From NCBI GenBank assembly GCA_015832175.1, contig WJXW01000007.1, positions 1,240,001 to 1,304,000 on the forward strand: a DNA stretch of 64,000 bases. Reading direction: 5' to 3'. Below, one piece after another: positions 1-10,800 of this stretch. The position numbers and the translations under genes are program-made. Source of the stretch: Paraphaeosphaeria minitans. Its lineage: Eukaryota; Ascomycota; Dothideomycetes; Pleosporales; Didymosphaeriaceae. How positions within the stretch are numbered: position 1 is the first letter of the stretch; each line of letters starts with the position of its first letter. A model generated the notes under the pieces. It did no database searches. It was given only the letters and a program-made list of their open reading frames with translations, and was not told the origin of the DNA.

Positions 1-600
1 GTGTTCGGACGTGACGACGATATACTGGCACAATCACTTCACCCAGCAAATTCAATCAGCGCCTAGGTGGGGCATTCCATCCCCAATGAAGCCATCCAGG
101 CCGATTCATCCCTTTGCCCCTTTCTAGGATTTGCTACCAGCGCAACAGGTCTTATCGCCAACAAATAACCAAAAGAAGAAAAAAAGGCGCGTCATCAGCA
201 CCTGCAGTGGCATGGCTTCGATGTCGCACACAACCGCTGGTTCGAATCAATTGCACTGCCAACCTGGAGATACAAAGGTTGTGGTGCTTAGGATCGTCGA
301 TGCTCTGACGGTTGGCCGTACCTACCTAGCGCCATTGGTCAATGCATTCTCGGTTGCAGAGACCCAGTAAATATCTATCTACTATCCCAATCAGGCCATG
401 TTTCGTAGAGATAGCGTCAAGTGCACCGCTTTTCAGAACAATCGAGCAGCGTAGACAGCACAGTGCACTCCCCCTTCGACATGGTGTCGCAGCACATCAC
501 CAGTGCTCCAGAGAAGGCAACACCATCACATGTCCGCTGGCCGCGACAAGCTAAAATTCATTCGATTGACCTGCGCGTGACCGAGATCGGGGCTAACGTA
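1..600. other. Intergenic DNA upstream of the transporter gene
   Basis: The stretch has normal fungal composition. Several short open frames exist on both strands, but none has a convincing domain, codon pattern or splice structure. I see no RNA gene or repeat here. Confidence 0.5.
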
Positions 601-604
601 ACTC

Positions 605-741
605 ATTGACCAACCAGGGCCCGGCCAGGCTCTTTTACCTACTCGATACAATCTCTCCTGCCGTCTCTCTTCTACCTTTTCAACGACTTCACCTTCACTT
701 GGCCGGTATCCAGCGCCACTGCTTGCTGCTGCTGAGTCTCC
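605..741 (+). promoter_or_regulatory. CT-rich core promoter and leader of the transporter gene
   Basis: A pyrimidine-rich tract runs from about 625 to 700 on the + strand. Such tracts commonly lie at transcription starts of filamentous-fungus genes. It is followed by a short leader ending in an in-frame TGA (733-735) just before the ATG at 742. No clear TATA box is visible. Confidence 0.45.
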
Positions 742-2692
742 ATGTCTCTCGTGCAGCATGTCTCTCAACTGGAAGGCCAGGATCGTGACGAGGCCTTGGT
801 CGACCTCTTCCTTCCACCGCTAGAGCGCGCAGAGTCCGTGGCCCGTTCCGAGCGCCGACTTTCCCTCGGCAGCGGCTTTGACAGCAACAAGTCGATACGG
901 CGTCATGCCAGCTACGACTTCTTGAAGCCTCCGGAAGAGACTGTCGAAAATTATGGTGGTGTGACACAGTACACTGTTTCAACCGCGAAGCGAATTGGTT
1001 CGTATAAAACTCCCCAATCTGTCACTAGCGACATCAACGCTGATCCGCGGCACAGCTCAGGTAATCACAACGGTGCTCGCTTGTTGGTTCGCAAGCGGCA
1101 TCGTCTTCGGCTTTGCCGCTCTCAAGCCAATTCTAATTCAGGAAAACGTCTACCAGGACCTCTGCACACCAGAGGAGCTGGAGAAAGGCGTCGAAGTATG
1201 CTTTGAACAAGACCTGCGGCTCAACTTCTTCTTCTCGCTCGCCTCCACGACCGCGAATCTCTCTGCGCTGCCCGTGGGCGCTCTACTTGATCGCTATGGT
1301 CCAAGGCTATGTTTCCTCCTAGGATGTTCCTGTCTCGCTGCTGGCAGCATCCTCATGAGTCTGGCTTTCCAGATTGATGAATTTGACGGGTATACCATTG
1401 GTAACTTCTTCCTCGCGCTTGGAGGTAACTTCATCTTTCTGCCTTCTTTCCAGATCGCCAATGCCTTTCCGAAATATGCAGGCACTATCGGTAAGCCAGC
1501 CTTCGGTGTGATTTTCCATGAGATAGCTGACATGAGCGCAGTTGCATTAGTGACAGGCGCCTTTGACGCTTCAGCGGCCATGTTCTTGTTTGCACGATTG
1601 ATCTACGATGCTACCGACCGTGCCTTCAAGCCACAGCACTTCTTCCTCGCCTACCTATTCGTGCCTTTTGCGATCCTCCTTGCACAGCTGACTTTCTTGC
1701 CAACTGAGAGCTACAAGACCCCAGGACAGCTGCAGCAGAAACTAGACAAGGCCGAGGACGCAATGCGAGACGTGCACTCATCAGACGATGAGCTATCCGA
1801 TGATGAAATGTGGCGACGCCGCAAAATGCGAAGCAACCGCCGTAAAAGGCGACAGCAGAAGCTCGACAAGCTCGTCGGCTCCCCCGACAGGCGAAGAAGG
1901 CTCGAAGAGAGGGAAGAGCATCGACAAGATGCCGCTGGTGTTTGGGGTGCTCTGCACAATAAGCCTCCCAACGAGCAGATGATGACCCCTTGGTTCTACC
2001 TTCTGACACTTCTTACGACTCTACAGATGATTCGTATGAACTACTTCATTGCCACAGTCAGAGAGCAGTATCTCTATATGCTGAGCTCGATCGAGCTCGC
2101 GACTCGCATCAACGACTTCTTCGACTGGGCGCTGCCTGTTGGTGGCGTGATCAGCACACCGTTCCTTGGCATTCTACTTGACAATGTGAGCGTCCCTGGC
2201 GTGCTGCTCCTCATCTTGGTCATCATCACGATCATCGGGGTTGTAGGCTCGATAGCTGCGGTGTGGGCGGGCTATTTCAACGTCATCCTCTTCGTCGCCC
2301 TTCGCCCTTTGTACTACTCCGCAATGTCTGATTATGCCACCAAGGTCTTTGGTTACGCCACCTTCGGCCGCGTCTACGGAACTATTATTTTCTTCTCAGG
2401 CGTGATCAACCTTTCCCAGACAGGCATCGCAGCTTTGACTAAGACAGCTTTCCATGGCAACCCCATCCCCGTCAACATCTTCCTGGCTGTTGCTGCGTTC
2501 GTCGTCGGAGTGGCACTCGTTACATACGTGACAGTGCAGACGTACCGTATGCAGATGAAGCTACAGGACGAGGACGCGATGACGGTCACCAATACTGATG
2601 TGGGCAGCATAATGGAGAGCTTGCTCGAAGAGGACGAGCCGCACCAAGGCTACGGCAGCATTGCCCCACCTCGGCAGTCTTACGAGTACTAA
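742..2692 (+). CDS. MFS transporter, FMP42/SLC43 (LAT3)-like
   Basis: This gene probably encodes a membrane permease of the major facilitator superfamily, similar to yeast Fmp42 and animal SLC43 amino-acid carriers. The substrate cannot be told from sequence. My model has exons 742-997, 1056-1490 and 1542-2692, giving 613 aa. The start follows an in-frame TGA at 733. A disordered N-terminus (1-85) leads into about 12 membrane segments. Segment 1 is near residues 87-108, and an MFS motif A (GALLDRYGPR) follows segment 2 at 160-169. A long, highly charged cytoplasmic loop with acidic and Arg/Lys-rich stretches lies at about 285-379 between segments 6 and 7. The tail is acidic. A start at 995 would lie inside intron 1 and would lose the N-terminus. 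The second intron is in frame and stop-free, so a plain open frame hides it. The family call is firm and the transported substrate is unknown. Confidence 0.9.
998..1055 (+). other. Intron 1 of the MFS gene (58 bp)
   Basis: The donor is GTTCGT and the acceptor is CACAG, with a CTGAT branch-like site near 1040. Splicing joins the frame starting at 742 to the downstream frame and makes a continuous segment KRI-A-QVITT, as expected for the start of the first membrane helix. Confidence 0.85.
1491..1541 (+). other. Intron 2 of the MFS gene (51 bp, in frame)
   Basis: The donor is GTAAGC, the branch site is GCTGACAT and the acceptor is GCGCAG. The length is a multiple of three and it has no stop codon, so translation reads through it as 17 extra residues. 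Removing it restores the family-typical run GTI-VALVTGAFDAS. Confidence 0.85.
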
Positions 2693-3187
2693 GGAGATAT
2701 GCGTCACGATTCGACCAATCCGTATCCGGCAGCATTAAAAAAGGATTTCATTATCGGGAGTCATTTTCAACACCTGCGAATCAGCGACGGAGTCGGCGTA
2801 CTCCGTGCGTCTCACGGTCTAGCATCTATTCTTCTGCGTTGCGGACTGATTTTCTGAAGCTCTGTGTACCTGCGGATACCATCCAGACTGTTTTTTTCGG
2901 CGAAGCGTTCATCCTCTTTCTACCTTGCAGGTATCTTCCGAGCGTTCTGCGGGCTTTGCATGGTGAACTTTCCAACGGCAGTCTGTCAATCTGAGCATTA
3001 GATATCATTTTGGTCGCCGTCAAAGGCAAATCAGCATTCACGCTTGAAGAACGGCGGTCATGAACTTAACATCCGCAGTGAAGCCTGCAATCTTATAGTA
3101 GCCATCCATGCATGTGTTTCTAGTCTATCCTTCACTGGAGGTATCTATGCGCCGATGCCGAGCCAAAAGACCTCTCTTAACGGCCCA
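2693..3187. other. Convergent intergenic region (3' UTRs of both genes)
   Basis: The region lies between the stop codons of the + strand transporter and the - strand amylase, so it must contain both terminators. No canonical AATAAA is evident; A-rich runs occur near 2735-2745. The small open frame at 2826-3041 (-) has no recognisable feature. Confidence 0.5.
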
Positions 3188-4769
3188 TTATTGCCCGTAA
3201 ATGTTCGAATCGAGATTCGTAGGGAACTGCTCCCTCCCCTTAGCGTCCTTCCTCACCCAGACACTCACACTGATACCTGGGCAAGGAAACACTCCATAGC
3301 CGTCCTTATTGATTTTGACTTCACCCTCTTCCCACCCGAGCACATCTGTCCAGATTTGGCCCTTGTGCATCTCGCCCACCGCCATCTTGATCTCGCCCGG
3401 CCCCTCGTTGCTCATCACCACGGCCATCCCCGCGGGGTGATCCCACGTGCCCCTTCGCACCCACCCAATGCAGTTTGGGTCATCATAGTAGTCCTCCTGG
3501 CTCCCGTACGCGTACAGTTTCCGCGCAAGCACGAGGTCGGCTAACTTGCCACCGCAGGAAGGCGGCTCTTTGCAGTCGCCCTTCATGCCATACATGTCTC
3601 CGTAGAAAACGCAAGGGTAGCCTTGCTCCCGGAGCAGGATGAGGCCGTATGCTAGCGGCTTGAACCAGCCCTCGATGTGCGTCTCGACGGTCGATCCAGG
3701 CTGCGTGTCGTGGTTCATGACGACGGTAACCGCTTTCTCGGGGAACCGCTGCACAAGCGTGTCGTCAAAGACCTTTCGAAGGTCCGCGCCCGTGGAGGTG
3801 CTGATGGTGCTGAAGTTGTACACAAGCGGAGCGTCGTAGAGGCTGAACTTGTGATGCATTTCCTCGAGCCAGGGGATCATCTCGTCCACTTTCCCGTTCC
3901 AGAACTCACCGACGATGAAGATATCGTGCCCGCATTCCTCGCGCAGGACGTCGATCCACTCGTTGGTGAAGCGCTCGCTGAAGTGCTGCACGGCGTCGAG
4001 GCGGAACCCGCTGAGTCCGACTTCCTTGGTGATCCAGGGTCCCCAGCGCTTCACATCCTCGGCGACTTCCGGGTGGCTGTAGTCGATATCTGCGAACATC
4101 ATATAGTCAGAATTGCTGTTCTCACCATCGACGCTGCGGGACCAGCCCTTGTTGTCGCCCAGGATTTTGTAGATGGCTTTCTTCTCGTTGGCCTGATTGT
4201 AGTCGGTGCCCGAGAAGTGCTCCCAATGGTACTTCATCTTGGAATATTTGTCTCCACGGCCGGGGAAGTCGAAGCCCAGCCATCCCTCGATCTCGTATGG
4301 TTCTGAGATCTCCTTCATGCGATCGGCATCGTCGACTTCGACAGCGCGGCATTTCTCGGTCTTGTCCGCACCAGCTTTGTGGTTAAGCACTGCGTCCCAA
4401 TGGAGGCCCACGCCCTTCTCTTTTGCGAGCTTGCTGAGCTCGAGCAAATCTTCTTTCGTGCCCCATTTGGTTGCCCGCTTGCCCTTCTGGTCGAATTCGC
4501 CTAGATCATACAGGTCGTAGATATCGTAGCCGTTGCCTTGATGGGATGCTGCCTTGCAGCCTGGCGGCAGCCAGAACGCGCTGAGACCGATGGAAGAGAG
4601 AGCGGGTAGAACTTTTTTGAGCCGCTTCCAGTGCGCATGGTCGGCAGGGACGTTCCACTCGAACGCCTGGAAGAGGGTCGCGTTTTCGGGCGTTGGGGTG
4701 CGGTCTGCTTGCTGTCAGCTGATGATACATGCGATCGTCAGACGCGGGACTTTTACCTTCTTTACCCAT
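3188..4769 (-). CDS. Intracellular alpha-amylase, glycoside hydrolase family 13
   Basis: The enzyme is predicted to hydrolyse internal alpha-1,4-glucan bonds. The gene has a 13-nt exon (4769-4757), a 52-bp intron and a long exon (4704-3188), giving 509 aa. The start is chosen because an in-frame TGA lies inside the intron and because MGKE joined to DRTPTPENATLFQAFEW resembles fungal relatives. GH13 region I is at about 108-113 (DAVLNH). The nucleophile is Asp241 in GFRLDAVQH, the acid/base is Glu271 in FIVGEFWNG, and the third Asp is Asp337 in VMNHDTQP. No signal peptide is present, so it should act in the cytosol. It resembles the fungal intracellular, bacterial-type group (GH13_5-like). In that group Histoplasma AMY1 is linked to alpha-1,3-glucan synthesis, so a role in cell-wall glucan or glycogen use is an inference. 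All catalytic residues are present and no break is seen. Confidence 0.93.
4705..4756 (-). other. Intron 1 of the amylase gene (52 bp)
   Basis: On the minus strand the donor is GTAAAA, after only 13 coding nucleotides. The branch site is GCTGAC and the acceptor is AAGCAG. Splicing gives phase-1 continuity into the GH13 frame. Confidence 0.85.
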
Positions 4770-5078
4770 CTTGCGAGAAACGTATTGGCCTAGTAAATAT
4801 CTAAAATTTTCAAAGAAAGGAAAGAGGGTTGTTGAACGAGTGTGGCGTATAGCGCGGCGACGAACACATCGTGAGGGAATTGTGCTGTCATTCTGGAGCG
4901 GTTAGGGCCATCCGTCCCACGCACTAGCAAGCAGGTGTATCTCCCGCACTCGGCTGAAGATCCGGTTTGGAGTGAAAGAGAGACTGGGTGTGGCCTTGCA
5001 CTTGTTCAGTTTCGCGATGACGTAGATGGAGATAATGAGATGCGCGATATAGTGGGGTGAGTAAGCCAAGAGCGGTCT
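4770..5078 (-). promoter_or_regulatory. Promoter and 5' leader of the amylase gene
   Basis: This is the last stretch of balanced composition before the AT-rich block. On the minus strand a CCAAT motif lies at about 4787-4791 and a pyrimidine tract at about 4811-4830, just upstream of the ATG. The whole upstream region available to the gene is only about 300 bp, unless it also uses RIPed repeat DNA. Confidence 0.5.
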
Positions 5079-5103
5079 TAATTGTAGTAGACTACTACAA
5101 TTA
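5079..5103. repeat. Perfect palindrome at the composition boundary
   Basis: Two 12-bp arms (TAATTGTAGTAG and its complement) are separated by a single A. The palindrome lies within tens of bases of the point where normal sequence gives way to AT-rich RIPed sequence. Confidence 0.75.
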
Positions 5104-5419
5104 TGCAGGGCAAATGTGCAAAACAGTAATGGCTTTTGTGTACTCTTCTCCTTTTAATAAACTAAATGCAAATCTCTCATTATTGTATGAAATATATTAC
5201 TAGCTAAATAAGAATATATATAATATTAAAGCATAATCCTATTCCACGTAAACTTAATTAGTTAACTTATAATAAGTTACTAACTTTAGATATATATTAA
5301 TAATAGTCTAGTTATAAGTCTACTACTTAGTAGATATAGTTACTAAAGAGATAGTAATAAACTAGTTTAAGTATAAAAATTGTTTACTAGTTATTTCTTT
5401 ATAATAGGGCTAGATAGTG
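5104..5419. other. AT-rich, RIP-like DNA without identifiable feature
   Basis: The sequence is strongly AT-rich with many TTA/TAA/TATA words and a few short palindromes. No gene or known element can be assigned. Confidence 0.5.
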
Positions 5420-5622
5420 TTATAGCCTATACCCTAGTAGATATCCTCGTTTTATATACTTTAACCTTAGGCCTATTACGTCTTTTAGATTTAATCTTCC
5501 AACCCTAGATATATAAGTTTAGTTATAGAAGCTTAACTTCTACTTTATATAAATTTATAAAAGTATAATCTTTAGTAATTTCGCTTATTAAGTATTAACC
5601 CGAGTATATTAAATTTATTACT
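5420..5622 (+). repeat. Left terminal inverted repeat
   Basis: It pairs with about 6348-6556 in inverse orientation. Shared blocks include CTTTAACCTTAGGCCTATTA and CTTATTAAGTATTAA. Confidence 0.65.
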
Positions 5623-6347
5623 TCTTCCTACTATAGGGTAGGACGTCTTTATTACCTACTAACGTTACTGAGTAACATCTATTAACTATAGATTTAGAAC
5701 TAAAAGCCTTTGCTAAAGCCCCTTGCCTAAGTACGAATTAATATATAAAATAAGCCTATTATCTATAGTAAGATATAGAATAAAATAATAAGAGAATTAT
5801 TTACCTCTTTAACTTAGACCTTAAAGACCTAAAAGTAGAGATAATAAATACGTAATAGTTCTTTATAGAAGTATAGGTTCTAACATATTATAGGGATAGT
5901 TTTTTAGGCATAGGGACACAACCTTTAGAGGGGCGTAGAGACAGCGCCTAAGGCGTTATAAAACCTCTCTATAACAACTAGAAGTACTACTAGTAATCTT
6001 ATAACTAGGTAGTAGTTAGCCCTACTAGAGAGATTACTTACAGAAATAGTTATAAAGCGCGAGTTAAGCTACTACTTAAAGATTATAAACCTAGCCGACT
6101 TATATAGTAATTAAAAGGATTATTACTAGTTTACAATAATTATATAATATAAGTTAATTATCTAGAAGAGTCTTTATAATAGGCCTTACTTATTTAGTAA
6201 AACACCCTAACTACTCTAAAGTAGAATTTTAAGACGTCTTAGACTAGAACTTTCTAGATTACTTTACTAAGAAAGTAATGCATAACTACTTTTTAATAAT
6301 AAAATATAATATATAAAGACTTTAGGATTTTAATATAGATTTTAATC

Positions 6348-6556
6348 ACTACGTAATAGAGGTAAGTATAATAGGTTTAATACTTAATAAGCCAAATTAC
6401 CGAAGATAATACTTCTATAAATTTATAAAGAGTAGAAGTTAAACTTCTACTACTAAACTTAGATATCTAGGGTTAGAAAATTAAATCTAAAGGACCTAAT
6501 AGGCCTAAGGTTAAAGTATATAAAATAAGAATATCTACTAAGGTATAGCTTATAAT
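6348..6556 (-). repeat. Right terminal inverted repeat
   Basis: It is the reverse-complement partner of the repeat at 5420-5622, with roughly four in five positions matching by eye. Confidence 0.65.
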
Positions 6557-6566
6557 ATACCTTTCT

Positions 6567-6781
6567 TGTAACGGGTAAATCACGATATTGTTGTGGTGTT
6601 GTGGCATCTAGCGCCAAGGCCCTATAAAGGGCCTATACGCTAAGCGAGCTGGCTGCGCAAAACCTATACTACGCCCTAACTCTATATAAAATAAGTATTA
6701 TTCTACTAATACTATTAAGTTATCCTTTCACTATCCTTTCTAGTGTGAAGTAAATACTATGGCCTATAACTAGACTTTATA
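6567..6781 (+). repeat. LTR of A1
   Basis: It is about 215 bp, starts TGTAAC and ends near ACTTTATA, a RIPed form of the family end ACCTTACA. It matches LTRs at 22079, 23399, 29707, 56704, 60326 and 60949. Confidence 0.88.
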
Positions 6782-7284
6782 TAATAATACTTTATTTACA
6801 ATAGTCTAAAGATAGCTCCTAAAGTTATATAAGCTGCTAGTAGGGGGTACACCTTACCTAAAGCCCCTAAAGGCAGCAAAGACCTTTTTACCTAGTATAT
6901 AGGAGGAGAGCTAGTAACGTGTAACTTAAACTTACTTTTAACGCTTAAGTAGCGTATTCTAGCTACTAAAAAGAAGTATAATAAACTTTACGCTATATAT
7001 TAACTTTATACTTTAGAAGATAAAATCTCTTAACTTAAAAGTATAAGCTAAACCCCTAGTATAGTAGCTACTACTAAGGATATTAAAATTCTACCTACTA
7101 ATATATATAAGTAGAACGCGCCTATAGCGTATGTAGTAATATATGTTAAGTATACACTTTAACCTAAGGACCCTATTAAATATAAAGGTAAAAACCTTAA
7201 AGAATATTATAAATTTTTCTATTTCTATAAGGTAGCTTTTCGCCTCTTACTATAAGAATTTATACAGAATAGAAATAAGGTTAT
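6782..7284 (+). pseudogene. gag fragment of A1, first part
   Basis: It is collinear with the gag of the complete copy A2 (23615-24119), including the run KGKNLKEYYKF near 7185. Many TAA/TAG codons interrupt it. It is broken at the GTTAT duplication (7280-7284) by insertion of C-1. Confidence 0.8.
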
Positions 7285-7522
7285 TGTCTATACAGTTTAT
7301 CGTACAAACAGCACTAAGTGAAATAGGGGCCTACCTACCTATAGGGACCCGCATAAGGACCCACTACTTAGGTTAGCGCTAAGAGGCAGAGACTTTATAA
7401 AGCCCTTAGTGGCCCTTTGTATAATAGACTAGACGTAATTAATTAAACCTACTTCTTACCCTTTACACAATAGTATACTATTAACCCTTAAATACTTAAT
7501 TGTAGATTAAGCCAAACCTACA
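7285..7522 (+). repeat. 5' LTR of C-1
   Basis: It is 238 bp, TGTCTATACAG...CCTACA, preceded by GTTAT. It has the same length as the LTR at 20750-20987. Confidence 0.9.
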
Positions 7523-7859
7523 CTAATTAGTAGTTAATTCTAATTAACTGCAAACTAGTAAGGTCTAAAGACAGAGTGCCCTATAAGCTAGATGTGTAGG
7601 CTCTGTATTATTACTTTTACTAGAGATTAAATTTTAGATTATACAATAAGTAGAAACAAAGCGCGTATATCTATAAAGAGTCGCACAATCTAGTTTAAGC
7701 TATTCTATAGAAAAGAAAGGAGATAGTAAACCCCCTTATAACTCTAAAAAACACGTTACATAATTAAACTAGTGATAACTAAACATAAACAAGTTACACA
7801 ATTAAACTAGTAATAACTAAATATAGACACATCGCATAACTAAGAAAGATAATAATAAT
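7523..7859 (+). other. Leader of C-1 between 5' LTR and polyprotein
   Basis: This untranslated leader contains the presumed primer-binding site directly after the LTR. RIP has changed it too much to name the tRNA. Confidence 0.4.
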
Positions 7860-10800
7860 AATATGGCCTTAAGTCGAGGAGACTTCCTAGAGGAACTATA
7901 ACCTAAGAACGTTACATAATAATTAATACTGCCTCCTTAGCAAGAAGACAAAGTAATATAGCTTTAATAAGTAGAGAAAGTAATAAATATTAAAGCTATT
8001 ACCTTAAGAAGAGAGATCGTATAAAAGTACTAGATAGATAGAGTAGATCTATATAGCTACCTACCCCCTTCTCTAAAATAGCTAAACACTTATATAGTAT
8101 ATATAATTACGTAATATCGCGTAAGTAGCTTTAAAAGTAAAGAGGTAATCTCTTCTTTCGCTAAAGATTTTAATAACTAGAAAAAGAGAACCTTTAATAA
8201 AATTAGTTATATAGTAAGAAGAGAGCTTATTGCTTTTCTTATAAAGAAAGACTTTATCGCTACTAATATTATAATAAAAGATACCTATATAAAGAAACTC
8301 TTTAGACTATTATAGCTTAATTATAAGCTATAGACCCTTTATATAATAACACTGTAACTGTAACCTAAACTACTTTACACGATCTTAATAATATAACTTA
8401 CACTATCTATAGGCAATATATATATATATAGAGCATAGCTAGGGCCTATCCCTATATATGCAAGGACAGAGACACTATATATAGAGCTACACTAGTAGTA
8501 GTAGCCTAAAACCTAGACTACTTTTGCCTAATAAACTATATTATATAAAGAGGCTAGACACTCCTAGTCTCCTTAATAACTAGGAGATTATGCTTATATC
8601 TAGCTAAATAAAATTATTCTTTTTTAGAAGGCTTAGAGTAAAGAGAATAACTACACTAGTAGGCTGTATAATATCCTAGTAGATAAGGTAAAAGTCTTTA
8701 GAGAACTATACTATAGGCTAGGCATACTATAGGACTAGTATATAAATATCTTTTTAGGAATCCTTACTAATCGTGCGAGCACCTACTACTTATACAACAT
8801 TAGACTAGAACTTCTATAGAATGAATTATATAATAGACTAAATAGGCACTTTCACACTAGTGTTAATTATAATTAGTACTAGATAGACTAGACTACTCTT
8901 ACTTTTAAACACTAAAAAGGGATAATCTAGCTACTATATTATATAAGACCTTAGAAGTTATAATTAATAAGCTTACTTTAGCCTAAAGGGCCTTTAGACA
9001 AGGCTTTAGTAGTAAACTATAACTACACACTACTATTATATAAGTATACTGCGGCTATTCTAACTTTAAATAAGCTATATTTAACCCTAAAAATATAGTA
9101 GAAGGCTTACTTAGTAACTTTTATATATTACTCTAAGTTACTAAAGATAGGAAGAAGTTATAGTTCCTTTAAAATAGTAAAGAGGTGTACTACACTAATT
9201 AATAATATAATAATTATAATTGTATAAGAGAATTTAGTCCCTCTAAAGGCAGATTAACCTTTAGACTAAAAAGAAGAAGTAACCTTAGAAGTTTAAGCTC
9301 TTATATAAAGTAGAAATACTTTATATACTATAAAAAAGGATGCTAGTCTACTAACTATCTACTAAAGGATACCTAGTAAGCTAGAAGGTAATATATATTA
9401 TTATACGCTAACTTCTATAAACATAAACCCTCTACTATAGATGTATAAGTATATATCCTTAACTTTAAAAAAGAGCTAGAGGAAGAAGACTATTGCATAA
9501 AAAAGGAGGAAGATAAATAAGACTAATAAAGTAATAAAGAAGAAGTATAGAAGGCTACCTTATACCTTACTTCTACTACCTACCTTTATTATATAACTAG
9601 GGAAGATATCTAACATAGCAAGGATAATAAGAACACAGAGGAACCTATATAACTATTTACTCTAGCTAGTTAGTATTGTACGAAGTACTAAGGAGAACTC
9701 TAAGATATAGGCGCTGTATAAGTATCTATAGTAGAAAAGGACTAGCTCACTACCTACTTGTATAAAAACCTAACTACTAAAGTAGACTAGTTACTAGAAT
9801 CTACTAATATTAGCTTTAGAGGATAGAGTTCCTAGAGATCTCTAGGCACTATATAAATTACTAACTCTATAGGAATAGTAACCTACTATATTCTAGACTT
9901 CCTAACACTATTCCTACTATCGCTAGTAAATGCTAATAGACTAAGGGAATATTTTAATAACATCTTAGATATTATTGTATAAAGGGATAGTATAATAGTC
10001 TTAGTTATATAAAAGTAGGGTCACCCCTTCTTTACTCTTAGTAATAAGAAATTAGCTTTCTTCTTTATAGAGATAGAACTCTAACGCCTATACTACTATT
10101 TTAGACACCTCTAGACAGAAAGACTATATAAGCTTCTTACTTAGGTAGGGTATAAAGTAGAGAGCTCTATACTAAAAGAAGTAAAGAAGTTCTATTACTA
10201 CTACTAGTTATATAACTAAGTGCTAAGACGCTGTAAGTTCTTTATCTAAAATAACTTATACTTTAACTATAAGATTATTATTAATATTGTATAAATTAGT
10301 AAAAGGGATGTCCTATATATTATTAATATAGACATATCCTTTTAGGCAGTTTAATTCCTAAGATTAATAACTATATAAGATACCTAGGATGCTTTAATAA
10401 GATGCTAGATTAATGTATACTAAGGCTTACTAGATTATATTATCTATAACCTAGAAACTAATTTCACTTCTAATAAGTTTTAGAATTATACAAAGATAGT
10501 TAGGGTAGAATGTAGGTAAATACTAGTAGAGGTACACTAGGCTGTAGGTAAGATTAAAAAAGTATATACACTACTACGCTAAGTATATAACATCCTAAGA
10601 GCTAAGATTAATAGTTATATAGATAGTAAAATAGTGCTATAGATAGTAGTAAAGGCACTAAATAATACAGCTAGGCCTAATAGTATAGTACTTACTCTTC
10701 TAGTCTTTAGTGCCTACTTAAGAATTAATAAAGATTCTCTACTCTTACTAGAACTAATTACCTAAGCTAATATAGTTAGAAAGTAATAAAAATGCTTAAA

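Larger units (their letters stand above)
5420..6556. mobile_element. Element with long terminal inverted repeats (RIPed)
   Basis: The segments at about 5420-5622 and about 6348-6556 are inverted copies of each other. They align over roughly 200 bp with mostly transition differences. The interior of about 0.73 kb has no motif that I recognise; a possible decayed frame on the + strand around 5890-6330 has only TAA/TAG-type interruptions. The structure fits a terminal-inverted-repeat DNA transposon or a non-autonomous derivative. A transposase cannot be confirmed. Retroelement A1 begins about ten bases after its right end. Confidence 0.6.

Noticed and set aside
114..609. Several 60-80 codon frames upstream of the transporter
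   Set aside because: They overlap one another in different frames and show no domain or splice structure.
526..982. Minus-strand frames overlapping exon 1 of the transporter
   Set aside because: They are shadows with low-complexity Arg/Ser content.
995..2692. Single-exon transporter starting at ATG 995
   Set aside because: This ATG lies just before the donor of intron 1, in a different frame from the true exon 1. Splicing gives a better N-terminus and removes a 17-residue insertion at 1491-1541.
3677..4306. Long + strand open frame opposite the amylase
   Set aside because: It is a shadow of the GC-rich amylase coding strand and has no independent domain or promoter.
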